A DNA stretch of 64,000 nt from JAILEN01 sp036723975 (lineage in GTDB: Bacteria; Bacillota; Clostridia; Lachnospirales; Lachnospiraceae). The position numbers and the translations under genes are program-made. Under the pieces are notes generated by a model. That model was not told the DNA's origin, searched no databases, and saw only the letters and a list, made by a program, of their open reading frames with translations. The DNA is taken from contig DAIMGJ010000001.1 of NCBI GenBank assembly GCA_036723975.1, positions 192,037-256,036 of the forward strand. Direction: 5' to 3'. This document shows positions 8,482 through 16,494 of this stretch, piece by piece; position 1 is the first letter of the stretch, and the number at the start of each line of letters is the position of its first letter.

Positions 8482-9780
8482 CTATGATACTCGTAAAATA
8501 AACTTCTGTATATCGCGTTCGTTATCTACAAGTTCGATGTCTGCTCCAAGTTTCCGAAGTTTCTTATCGAAGTCTTCGTAACCGCGAAGAATATAGTGGA
8601 TATCGTCCACCACAGTGATTCCTTCGTCTGCGGAAAGTCCTGCAATTACAAGCGCTGCTCCTGCTCGAAGATCCGGTGCTGCAACCCGTGCTCCGGTGTA
8701 TTTTTCAACGCCGGTAATAATCGCGATATTGCTTTCTACCTGAATCTGCGCTCCCATACGGTTTAACTCGTTTACATATTTAAAACGATTTTCAAAGATG
8801 GACTCCGTAACTGTGGATGTCCCTTTCGCCAAAGCAAGAACTGCTGTCATCTGCGGTTGCATATCCGTCGGGAATCCCGGGTAGGGTAACGTGGTCACTG
8901 CTGTACGCTGTAATTCAATATCAGTAGCAAACACGCGAATCGCATCATCATATTCAAAAATCTTACATCCCGCATCAATCAACTTTGCGGAAGTCGCCTC
9001 TAAATGCTTAGGAATTACATTCTTAATTAACACATCTCCGTGAGTTGCAGCCGCAGCACACATAAATGTTCCGGCTTCAATCTGATCCGGAATAACAGAA
9101 TACTCGGTTCCGTGAAGTCTTTCCACACCAACTACACGAATCACATCGGTACCTGCACCACGGATATTGGCACCCATACTGTTTAAGAAGTTGGCTACGT
9201 CTACGACATGCGGTTCTTTTGCCGCATTCTCAATAATGGTCTTTCCTTCTGCTAAAGAAGCTGTCATCATAATGTTGATGGTAGCTCCGACAGAAACCTT
9301 ATCCATATAAATATGACTTCCGATTAATGCTTCCGCATCTGCAGATACAAGTCCATACTTGGTATCCACTGTTGCGCCCAGTGCTCTGAATCCTTTTAAA
9401 TGTAAATCAATCGGGCGGGCACCGATAGCACATCCTCCCGGAAGAGCCACTTCTGCCTTTTTGTATTTTCCTAATAATGCACCCAACAAATAATAAGATG
9501 CACGAATTTTTTTAATATAATCATAGTCGATGCTGAATCCACCAATGGTAGAACCATTGATTAAAACGGTGTGGCGATCGATTCGATCCACCTTCGCACC
9601 AATATCCATAATGGCGTCAAGCATAACGTTTACGTCTTTAACGTCCGGAAGATTCTCAATCTTCACATCGTTATCCGTCATGATTGCTGCAGCAATAATA
9701 GCTAAAGCGGCATTCTTTGCACCGCCGATTTCTACAGCTCCATTTAACGGCTTTCCGCCTTTGATAACAAACTGCTCCAT
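8482..9780 (-). CDS. murA: UDP-N-acetylglucosamine 1-carboxyvinyltransferase
   Basis: Catalyses the first committed step of peptidoglycan synthesis, transfer of enolpyruvate from PEP to UDP-GlcNAc in the cytoplasm. The 432-residue protein has the N-terminal G-G-x-x-L-x-G motif, the catalytic-loop Cys in P-G-G-C-A-I-G-A-R-P, and the EPSP-synthase fold repeats. It carries Cys rather than Asp, so a fosfomycin-sensitive form is expected from family knowledge. The start is placed at 9780 (M-E-Q-F-V), with GAGGT upstream; an in-frame start 15 codons earlier lies inside the promoter region. The gene is monocistronic. Confidence 0.95.
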   Translation of the reverse strand: MEQFVIKGGKPLNGAVEIGGAKNAALAIIAAAIMTDNDVKIENLPDVKDVNVMLDAIMDIGAKVDRIDRHTVLINGSTIGGFSIDYDYIKKIRASYYLLGALLGKYKKAEVALPGGCAIGARPIDLHLKGFRALGATVDTKYGLVSADAEALIGSHIYMDKVSVGATINIMMTASLAEGKTIIENAAKEPHVVDVANFLNSMGANIRGAGTDVIRVVGVERLHGTEYSVIPDQIEAGTFMCAAAATHGDVLIKNVIPKHLEATSAKLIDAGCKIFEYDDAIRVFATDIELQRTAVTTLPYPGFPTDMQPQMTAVLALAKGTSTVTESIFENRFKYVNELNRMGAQIQVESNIAIITGVEKYTGARVAAPDLRAGAALVIAGLSADEGITVVDDIHYILRGYEDFDKKLRKLGADIELVDNERDIQKFILRVS

Positions 9781-9816
9781 TTCGTACCTCGTTGTACTAT
9801 ACACATATTCCGTTGT

Positions 9817-9845
9817 ATTATACATCAGACTTGTTCCGGAGACAA
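9817..9845 (-). promoter_or_regulatory. Promoter of murA
   Basis: TTGTCT (9840-9845, minus strand), a 17-base spacer and a perfect TATAAT (9817-9822). A related TATAGTACAACG block repeats 22 bases downstream of TATAATACAACG. Confidence 0.6.
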
Positions 9846-9850
9846 GTTAT

Positions 9851-11335
9851 CTACAAAACCACCTCATAATCATAGGTTTTAAGGTTTGCTTTTAACGTTA
9901 CAGATGCATGATCGCCGGTCCAGGTTATTGCAATATTCTCCCCTTCTGACTCAAACGTCATCGTTGCATCTTTTGAAAATGCCGGATGTGTATTTCGAAG
10001 TCGCATAAGCTCCAACTGCTTCTGCACCACCGGTTTCTTTAAGCGTTCATTCACCTCATCCAAAGAGAGATTTGTACGGTTGATTTCTTTGTGGCCACCT
10101 TCGCCCGCACGTTTTACGGCCTCGTGGTCATTTACACCTGCAAACAAATCCAAATACCAGACCTGTGGCTTACCCGGCATAAACATTTGAATGGCACGGG
10201 CAAGAAGCATCTTTTTATCATCTTCACCAAGGGCAGAATAGTAGGTCGCATTCACCTGATAATACACGTTCTTTGCTCCGTGAAGATCCTTCACATAACC
10301 ACCGCGGGATACCACGGCATCAATCAAGTTTTGAATTCGTTCATCCGGAAGCAATCCCTTTAAGTCCAAAAGCGGAATTCCGTCATGACATCCAAGCATG
10401 TTTACAACAGAAATTTTCTTTGTACAGATTTCCTCCGCCCAATTCTTCAAATGACTTCCGTCTCCGCTTTCCAAAGCATCAATCATAAGTCCCGGCAGGA
10501 AGAAGTCATAGGTCATATAACCTTCTTTTGCAACCTGCTCATAACGACCCTCACCATAAGACGCATGAATCTCCGGCAAAAACGAAAGTTCATATTTATC
10601 TGCGATACCCTGAAGACGCTTTAAGATTTCCCATGTCTGAGGTTCATTAAAGAAATTCTTCTTTCCCACTTCTTTTGACGCATAAGCAAAAGCATCCAAA
10701 CGCACAATTGCAGCTCCGTAAGAAGAAAGCTTCTTTAAGGTTTCATCATAAAATTCCCAAACCAGCTCACTTCGGATGTTTAAGTCCATTTGTCCGAGAT
10801 ATTTGGTTTCACCTTTTTCTTCCCAAACCTTCTGATAAAACGTATTCCAATACGGCACCTTCGTTCCGTCCGAAAACTCAAGCATTAATATCGGAAGTCC
10901 CGGCTTACGGAAAAACATATCCTTTATTAACTCTTCGTCCGGCTGAATATAGCCTTCCTCAGTCATAGTGCCGTGACCTTCCCAAAAGGTATTCCAGTTA
11001 ATAAAGAAATCCGCATACTTTGAGGAGGCTCCGTTCTTAATCAAATCCTGAAACTGCGGAGATAATACAGATGCATGGTTTAAGATAAAATCCAATTTCA
11101 GATCAATTCCAAGATCCATTAAATTCTGTAAATCATCTCTGGTTGCCAAAGAGCTTTCCAAATCATAATCCTGTACCGAAAAACCCCGGTCCAAATCCGT
11201 ATGGAACATACTCGGCAAAATATAAAAGGATTGAATTGCATCCTTAAAGTCTTCTTTTTTCAAAATCTCAACAATGTCGGAAAGTTTTCCACCCATACTG
11301 TCCGGGTAGGCATTTAACATGGTTCCTCGATTCAT
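9851..11335 (-). CDS. GH13_18 glucoside phosphorylase, sucrose phosphorylase-like
   Basis: A cytoplasmic alpha-retaining phosphorylase of the sucrose phosphorylase subfamily, 494 residues, the usual length. It has the catalytic set: nucleophile Asp in R-L-D-A-F-A-Y, acid/base Glu in L-P-E-I-H, and stabilising Asp in C-H-D-G. The Y-Q-V-N-A-T-Y-Y-S-A-L-G block is typical of this subfamily. Members act on sucrose, sucrose 6'-phosphate, glucosylglycerate or glucosylglycerol, releasing glucose 1-phosphate; the acceptor cannot be fixed by eye. It follows a P-loop kinase gene by 9 bases in one operon. A kinase rather than a fructokinase partner leaves room for a non-sucrose substrate. The start at 11335 has AAGGAGA. 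Confidence 0.85.
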   Translation of the reverse strand: MNRGTMLNAYPDSMGGKLSDIVEILKKEDFKDAIQSFYILPSMFHTDLDRGFSVQDYDLESSLATRDDLQNLMDLGIDLKLDFILNHASVLSPQFQDLIKNGASSKYADFFINWNTFWEGHGTMTEEGYIQPDEELIKDMFFRKPGLPILMLEFSDGTKVPYWNTFYQKVWEEKGETKYLGQMDLNIRSELVWEFYDETLKKLSSYGAAIVRLDAFAYASKEVGKKNFFNEPQTWEILKRLQGIADKYELSFLPEIHASYGEGRYEQVAKEGYMTYDFFLPGLMIDALESGDGSHLKNWAEEICTKKISVVNMLGCHDGIPLLDLKGLLPDERIQNLIDAVVSRGGYVKDLHGAKNVYYQVNATYYSALGEDDKKMLLARAIQMFMPGKPQVWYLDLFAGVNDHEAVKRAGEGGHKEINRTNLSLDEVNERLKKPVVQKQLELMRLRNTHPAFSKDATMTFESEGENIAITWTGDHASVTLKANLKTYDYEVVL

Positions 11336-11344
11336 AGATTCTCC

Positions 11345-12109
11345 TTACATACTCATGACTTTTTTGTAGTCTTCATAACTTAAAAGTTCACCGTTTTTGC
11401 TAATGATAATCTTTGCTTTGTGTGCCTGCGCTTTTAACATTTCCTGTTCAATGTTAAGCACCATCATGACAAACGGGCTGTCCACCGCACCATCACGATT
11501 TCTCGCACGACGGTGAGCAAGTGTCTCTTCCGGAGTTGAATTTAAAAGTACCGGAATATCAACCTGAGACAAGTGGTCGCTGTTTCCGTGGGTCCACTCC
11601 AAAAACAAAATCTCTGTCTCCGAAAAATCCACATCGTCATACCAAAGTTCTTCCGGAGTTCTTCCCATACGTTTCAAAGAAATGGTTTTTACTCCTTCTT
11701 TAAAACTCTTTAAAATATGATCAACTTTTTCAAAATCAATTTCATCCTGTGAGCCCAAGTACGCTTTTAACGCTTCCTCGCCGCCTTCTTTGTAGATTTT
11801 CTCGCGCATCGCATCGTTTTCACACGGGATTCTGTGAGGATAATTGTCGCCGCTTAACACATAACTCTTGCGTCCGTCCTCTGTCATCATAAAAGAAAGA
11901 AGTGACGCAATCTCAGACTTACCTACGCCGCTTCCGCCGCAGACACATACCACAATTTTCTTCTGACCTTTTTCTTCCAGTGATAGGATTTCATCCTTCA
12001 ATTTTGGGAAGATTAATTCTGCCTTTTTTACATGGTCCTCCCCAATGCAAATCTTATCTCCGGGCATATCGCCCTGTGGTATATTTTCATATTTTTTCAA
12101 ATCGCTCAT
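11345..12109 (-). CDS. P-loop kinase of uridine kinase / adenylylsulfate kinase-like family
   Basis: The 254-residue protein has a Walker A motif C-G-G-S-G-V-G-K-S-E (residues about 56-65) and resembles small-molecule P-loop kinases. The C-terminal half has the arginine-rich lid A-H-R-R-A-R-N-R-D typical of phosphotransferases. Homologues are often named adenylylsulfate kinase, but no sulfate-assimilation gene is nearby. It lies directly upstream of the GH13_18 phosphorylase gene, so its substrate is more likely the alcohol or acid released by that enzyme, for example glycerate or a sugar; this is inference. The start at 12109 has AAAGGAGA; an upstream in-frame start precedes that ribosome site. 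Confidence 0.7.
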   Translation of the reverse strand: MSDLKKYENIPQGDMPGDKICIGEDHVKKAELIFPKLKDEILSLEEKGQKKIVVCVCGGSGVGKSEIASLLSFMMTEDGRKSYVLSGDNYPHRIPCENDAMREKIYKEGGEEALKAYLGSQDEIDFEKVDHILKSFKEGVKTISLKRMGRTPEELWYDDVDFSETEILFLEWTHGNSDHLSQVDIPVLLNSTPEETLAHRRARNRDGAVDSPFVMMVLNIEQEMLKAQAHKAKIIISKNGELLSYEDYKKVMSM

Positions 12110-12156
12110 CTCGCAATCTCCTTTCTTTTTCAATCTATTCCTCCACAGCACATCTG

Positions 12157-12165
12157 TGTTAAAAT
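12157..12165 (+). promoter_or_regulatory. Extended -10 element abutting the PPTase start
   Basis: TGTTAAAAT forms an extended -10 only 7 bases from the ATG at 12172, with no ribosome site between, consistent with a leaderless transcript. No good -35 box was found. A CACA-TC-TGTG inverted repeat (12149-12158) overlaps it. Confidence 0.4.
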
Positions 12166-12171
12166 AATGCC

Positions 12172-12858
12172 ATGGGTTTTGTACATGTTTATTTAAAAAA
12201 TATTAATGAATATAACGAATCGGATTTAGACCGTTTTCTTCCAATGGTTTCTCCCGCACGCCTTTTGGTTTTACAAAACAGAAAGCAATGGAAAGATAAA
12301 CTCCGGGGTGCCTTTTGTGAAATCATGCTTTGGGAAGGCTTAAAAAATCTTGGCTTTGATTTATCCGAATTAGCGGTTTCCTATGATACCGCAAAGCCAT
12401 CTCTTTACGATCCCTTTGCCAAAAAGTTAGTGGAAAAAACCGGTATGGATCCATCAGCTGCTGCCGTTGGTATCGATTTTTCCTTTTCCCATTCCGGAGA
12501 CTTTTGCGCCTGTGCGATTTCCGATTTCAAAGTCGGCATCGACATTCAGGAAAAAACCGACCGCATGCCCCTTACATCTTCTCACGTCTTTACAGAAAAA
12601 GAAGCTTTGGCCGTTTCATCCGCAGAGGATTTCCTTCGCTATTGGACCTGCAAGGAAAGCTTTATTAAGTGTGTCTATCCGGAAAAAGCAATGCTTACTT
12701 CCGTAGAGTTGGATTTTGCAGACCCCATCCATCCCATCACAAACCGAAGGGACAAAGAAGCTTTTTTCTTTACAACCAAACGGGTAAACGAAAACTATAC
12801 GCTTAGTTTTTGCACCAAGGCAAACGAAGGGTATTCTTACAACTTTACCGAACTTTAA
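12172..12858 (+). CDS. 4'-phosphopantetheinyl transferase, Sfp-like
   Basis: Transfers the phosphopantetheine arm of CoA to a serine of carrier proteins. The 228-residue protein has the superfamily motifs: F-S-H-S-G-D (residues about 104-109), the metal-binding V-G-I-D-I-Q, and the W-T-C-K-E-S-F-I-K helix. This two-domain form is of the Sfp/EntD kind that modifies polyketide or nonribosomal peptide carriers, or also fatty acid ACP, rather than AcpS. No such synthase is in the window, so its client must lie elsewhere. It is the only plus-strand gene between two minus-strand sugar operons. The start has no ribosome site. Confidence 0.88.
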   Translation: MGFVHVYLKNINEYNESDLDRFLPMVSPARLLVLQNRKQWKDKLRGAFCEIMLWEGLKNLGFDLSELAVSYDTAKPSLYDPFAKKLVEKTGMDPSAAAVGIDFSFSHSGDFCACAISDFKVGIDIQEKTDRMPLTSSHVFTEKEALAVSSAEDFLRYWTCKESFIKCVYPEKAMLTSVELDFADPIHPITNRRDKEAFFFTTKRVNENYTLSFCTKANEGYSYNFTEL

Positions 12859-12859
12859 C

Positions 12860-13837
12860 TTACAGCGAGCCTCGGTCTACAATGGAAAAGTCCAGGCAAA
12901 TCTGCTGTGTTGCCATATCACCTTTCATCTGTTCCAAAAGTAATCCCGCTGCGCGAAGTCCACATTCATGGAAATACAAATGCGCAGATGTAAGCGGAAC
13001 TTCAATATAGCGATCCATCCAAAAGTCATCCACACCGGCCACACCGATTTCTTTTCCAACGGTTTTTCCGATATTGCGAATCGCCTGAAGGGCTCCGATT
13101 GCCATAACGTCAGAAGCACACAAAATACCGTCCACTTCCGGATGCTCCTCCAAAATATTCTTTGCGGCATTGTAGCCGTCTTCCACAACAAAATCAGCCG
13201 TCTCCACAATCAAAGATTCCTTTTTGAATCCGGCCTTCATATATGCCATTTCCGCACCGCGGCGTCTTGCCTGACCCGCCTGCAAATCGTTTTCAAAAGC
13301 GCCGATGTATGCAATATGCTTTCTTCCGCGCTCAATCATTCTTGTCATAAGCTCAGCCATAGCGTGATAGTCATCATGATACACGCAAGGGAAGCCTTTA
13401 AAATTCTGACCCGTGAAAGACACCGGAAAAGAAAGACTTTTATAAAATGCTTCTTTTTCCTTGGTCAGATTCATCGCCATAACCACCGCTCCGGCCACCT
13501 GGTTTTTTTCCATGGCCAAAAGGAACTCTTTTTCCTTTTCATCATCGCCGTAGTAACAACCGAGCACCGGAAGATACCCTTGATGATACAGTTCCTCTGT
13601 AATACCGGAAAGAATCAAAGACACTGCTTCGGAGTCCACACGCGGAACCAAAACGCCCACCTGATTCACTCTTCCGGTACGCATTACCTGTGCGGCAATG
13701 TTTGGCTGATATCCGGTTTTTTGAATGGTCGCCTCAATAATTTTTTTCTTTTCCTTGCTAAGCGGACCACCGTTTAAGTATCGACTTACTGCAGCCGGCG
13801 AAACTCCCGCCAAATCTGCAACCTCTTTAATCGTCAT
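12860..13837 (-). CDS. LacI-family transcriptional regulator
   Basis: The 325-residue repressor has an N-terminal LacI helix-turn-helix (T-I-K-E-V-A-D-L-A-G-V-S-P-A-A-V-S-R-Y-L-N) and a periplasmic-binding-protein-like sugar-sensing domain. It closes the operon for a sugar ABC importer and a YesL-like protein and probably controls that operon in response to the transported sugar. The start at 13837 has GAGGGG upstream; an ATG four codons earlier, at 13849, overlaps the stop of the preceding gene as ATGA and is an alternative. The gene ends almost at the end of the convergent PPTase gene, with one base between them and no visible terminator. Confidence 0.92.
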   Translation of the reverse strand: MTIKEVADLAGVSPAAVSRYLNGGPLSKEKKKIIEATIQKTGYQPNIAAQVMRTGRVNQVGVLVPRVDSEAVSLILSGITEELYHQGYLPVLGCYYGDDEKEKEFLLAMEKNQVAGAVVMAMNLTKEKEAFYKSLSFPVSFTGQNFKGFPCVYHDDYHAMAELMTRMIERGRKHIAYIGAFENDLQAGQARRRGAEMAYMKAGFKKESLIVETADFVVEDGYNAAKNILEEHPEVDGILCASDVMAIGALQAIRNIGKTVGKEIGVAGVDDFWMDRYIEVPLTSAHLYFHECGLRAAGLLLEQMKGDMATQQICLDFSIVDRGSL

Positions 13838-13845
13838 CCTACCCC

Positions 13846-14484
13846 TCATTCATTTCTCTCATAAGTGTTTTTGTAGGCTTTTATAAAGATAAAACTTTGG
13901 AGATAAACCAAAACTCCGAATCCCGCACAAACCCAATAAAAGGTTCCGTAGAAAAACGCATTTTCCCTCATAAACATGGTGATGTACACAATCCCCACAG
14001 CAATACCCAGGGAACAAAGAGTCCACGGGAACTGCGCCACCCCCATAAGAATTGAAGTCTGTATCGACGATTTCATCGAAAAATCTTTTTTGACCATAAG
14101 TGGAAAAGCAAACTGGAATCCCAATGCGAAAACACCAACAATCCCATAGACGCTGATTGAATAAAAATCCCCCATAGCCTTCGGCATATAAGCTTTCGTA
14201 TATAATGCCGCTCCTAAAAAGGCCAAAACAAGGACAATCACGCCCCAGAGTTTTGTCGCCTCTTTAAAATAACCCTTAAAGTCATCCCAAAAGGTTCTCA
14301 AAACTCCTTTTTCAAGTACCCCTTCTTCCGCTATCGTCTGCATCCCCCGGCACAGCGCAGCAAACGCCGCGCCGCAGGTAAACACAGGAAGCGAAAAAAT
14401 CACAAACAACAAATTATAAATAATGATGTCTGATAGCTTTCTTAATGCGTCCATAAGTGGACCGTTGATGTCAAATAAATGCAT
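13846..14484 (-). CDS. YesL-like (DUF624) membrane protein
   Basis: A 212-residue integral membrane protein with about five hydrophobic spans and the N-terminal pattern typical of YesL/DUF624 proteins (F-x-x-x-G-P-x-M-x-x-L, then a membrane span). Members are nearly always encoded with carbohydrate ABC importers of Firmicutes, as here, directly after two permease genes and before the LacI regulator. The molecular role is not established; an accessory function in sugar uptake is the usual inference. The ribosome site is GGGGA. Confidence 0.8.
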   Translation of the reverse strand: MHLFDINGPLMDALRKLSDIIIYNLLFVIFSLPVFTCGAAFAALCRGMQTIAEEGVLEKGVLRTFWDDFKGYFKEATKLWGVIVLVLAFLGAALYTKAYMPKAMGDFYSISVYGIVGVFALGFQFAFPLMVKKDFSMKSSIQTSILMGVAQFPWTLCSLGIAVGIVYITMFMRENAFFYGTFYWVCAGFGVLVYLQSFIFIKAYKNTYERNE

Positions 14485-14495
14485 TGTATTCCCCG

Positions 14496-15362
14496 TTATT
14501 TAATGGCGCCGTCAACCATTCCGGCAATAATCTGCTTCTGGGCAAGAAGGAAGATTATAATCATCGGTGTGATGGTAAGAAGGGCTGCCGCCAAAATCAA
14601 ATTCCACTGTACTACAAAGGATCCGACAAAGGACTGAATCGCTACCGGCAAAGTCTTTACAGAAGAAGATGAACCCAAAAGCAAAGACGGAAGCAAATAG
14701 TCATTCCAAATCCACATACCGTTTAAGATTGTAACGGTTACAATTACCGGTTTCAACAACGGGAAGATAATGCGGAAGAAAACTGCTTCCGGAGAGCATC
14801 CGTCAATGGATGCCGCCTCTTCCAGCTCGTAAGGAATTCCTTTGATGAATCCGGTTAAAATAAACACTGTCATGGCACCACCGAATCCGCAGTATGCGAA
14901 AATGGTTCCGGGGATGGAACGAAGCATCGGGATTCCGATAAAGTTTCCGGCATCTCTGAATGTAGAAATAAGTGCCAGCATTACTGCCTGAAACGGAATA
15001 ATCATAGATGCAATAAATACATAATAAATTGCGGTAGACCATTTTGTTTTGTTTCGGCAAATAACCCAAGCTGCCATGGAGCCAAAAAGTGCCAAAAGTA
15101 CAAGTGACACTACTGTAATCACAACAGAAGACCCAAAGGCATACCAAAATTCAAAGTGGACGTTGTTAATTACATCCTTTAAGTTTTGGATCAACTGTCC
15201 AAAGGATGCTCCGGCTGTGGAAACAGGACTTTGTGTAATGGCCATAGGTTCCTTACAGGCATTGATTACCAAAAGATAAAAGGGAAGCAAAACGTAAATT
15301 GCAATAATAAGTCCGATAATGAATTTCAAAACTTTTATGCATTTTTTCTCTTCTCGATTCAT
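14496..15362 (-). CDS. Carbohydrate ABC transporter permease, MalG type
   Basis: A 288-residue inner membrane subunit of a CUT1 sugar importer. It has six predicted membrane spans and the EAA loop (E-E-A-A-S-I-D-G-C-S-P) that docks to the ATPase. The start ATG shares one base with the stop of the MalF-type gene (TAATG), indicating translational coupling. No ATPase gene is in the operon, so a shared MsmX-like ATPase from elsewhere is likely, as is usual for such Firmicute systems. Confidence 0.92.
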   Translation of the reverse strand: MNREEKKCIKVLKFIIGLIIAIYVLLPFYLLVINACKEPMAITQSPVSTAGASFGQLIQNLKDVINNVHFEFWYAFGSSVVITVVSLVLLALFGSMAAWVICRNKTKWSTAIYYVFIASMIIPFQAVMLALISTFRDAGNFIGIPMLRSIPGTIFAYCGFGGAMTVFILTGFIKGIPYELEEAASIDGCSPEAVFFRIIFPLLKPVIVTVTILNGMWIWNDYLLPSLLLGSSSSVKTLPVAIQSFVGSFVVQWNLILAAALLTITPMIIIFLLAQKQIIAGMVDGAIK

Positions 15363-16426
15363 TACATCTCCACCTCCTTCTTATTGGATATACGTACCTG
15401 AACAATGGATACCACTGTCAGGATGATGAAGAATAATACAGCCTTTGCCTGACCTAAGGCATAGTTGTTTTTATTAATTGCGGTTGTATAAATATTTAAA
15501 GCAAGCATTTCGGTACCGTTTGTAAGACTGCCGCCCAGGAATTTTTCCACTGATCCGTTACCGCCTGTCAAAGAAAGGTTGACATCAAACATCTTAAATG
15601 CGTTTGTTAAGGTAAGGAACGTACAAATCGTAATGGTGGAAGCAATCATCGGGATCTTGATCTGGAATAAAGTAGACCAAGCATTGGCACCGTCAATCGC
15701 AGATGCCTCCAATACTTCACGAGGCACGGTGTTTAATCCGGTAATATAAATCAACATGATATAACCGGCATACTGCCAAATATAAACGATGATAATACAC
15801 CAAAATGCAAGATTGGTTTCAGATAAAATAGAATACTCCATTCCGAAGACTTTTGAAGTAATTCCAATAAGTGCTTTTGAAAAAGCAAACTGCCAAATAT
15901 AACCAAGTACAATACCACCGATTAAGTTTGGCAAAAAGTAGGTTGCACGGAAGAATCCAACGCCTTTAATCTTTGATGAGCAAAGAAGGGCAAGTAAAAA
16001 TGCAACCAGATTAACAAGAATCATATTGATTACCACAAAAAGTGCGGTAAGCAATACAGAATACAAAAATGTAGTTTGATGGAATGCCTGAATGTAATTA
16101 TCCAAACCCACAAATTGTCCTACCATCACGCCGTCCCAATCCGTAAAGGAATATCCGATACCAAGAACAAGCGGGATGATTACCGTTACACCAAAGGTGA
16201 ACAATAACGGAAATAGAAAAACAAAATTTACAATATTGCGATGATATTTTTCTGTCGGGAGAGTAAACAAGCCCATTAAAATTCCCAGAACACCGATAAT
16301 CAAAAGAGCGCCTCGAAATACAAATTCGAATCCCATAAAATCAATCACCAGTGCGGAAATAAGTGACAAAAGTCCAACTCCCAGCAGAACAAGCGAAAAA
16401 GCTTTTTTCGTTGTGTTCCCTGTCAT
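15362..16426 (-). CDS. Carbohydrate ABC transporter permease, MalF type
   Basis: A 354-residue permease subunit with an extra N-terminal membrane hairpin before the six core spans and an EAA motif (L-E-A-S-A-I-D-G-A-N-A). It pairs with the MalG-type protein. The start is at 16426 because AGGAGG precedes it; upstream in-frame codons fall inside the intergenic hairpin. Substrate cannot be deduced, but the nearby GH13_18 phosphorylase suggests an alpha-glucoside or its precursor. Confidence 0.92.
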   Translation of the reverse strand: MTGNTTKKAFSLVLLGVGLLSLISALVIDFMGFEFVFRGALLIIGVLGILMGLFTLPTEKYHRNIVNFVFLFPLLFTFGVTVIIPLVLGIGYSFTDWDGVMVGQFVGLDNYIQAFHQTTFLYSVLLTALFVVINMILVNLVAFLLALLCSSKIKGVGFFRATYFLPNLIGGIVLGYIWQFAFSKALIGITSKVFGMEYSILSETNLAFWCIIIVYIWQYAGYIMLIYITGLNTVPREVLEASAIDGANAWSTLFQIKIPMIASTITICTFLTLTNAFKMFDVNLSLTGGNGSVEKFLGGSLTNGTEMLALNIYTTAINKNNYALGQAKAVLFFIILTVVSIVQVRISNKKEVEM

Positions 16427-16440
16427 AAATACGCCTCCTA

Positions 16441-16475
16441 AAAAAAATGGGTGGCGATTAAAAACCGCCACCCCC
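16441..16475 (-). terminator. Intercistronic hairpin after the binding-protein gene
   Basis: GGGTGGCG and CGCCACCC form a perfect 8-bp stem followed on the minus strand by ATTTTTTT. It lies between the solute-binding protein stop and the permease start, so it should act as a partial terminator or mRNA-stabilising hairpin giving excess binding protein. Confidence 0.85.
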
Positions 16476-16494
16476 ATGGTGTTTCAGTTATAAA

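Noticed and set aside
11345..12109. Naming the P-loop protein cysC (adenylylsulfate kinase)
   Set aside because: Only the general P-loop kinase pattern is visible, and no sulfate assimilation gene is near; the operon points to sugar metabolism.
12968..13777. 269-codon plus-strand frame antisense to the LacI-family gene
   Set aside because: Composition is typical of an antisense shadow; the LacI regulator on the minus strand has all expected motifs.
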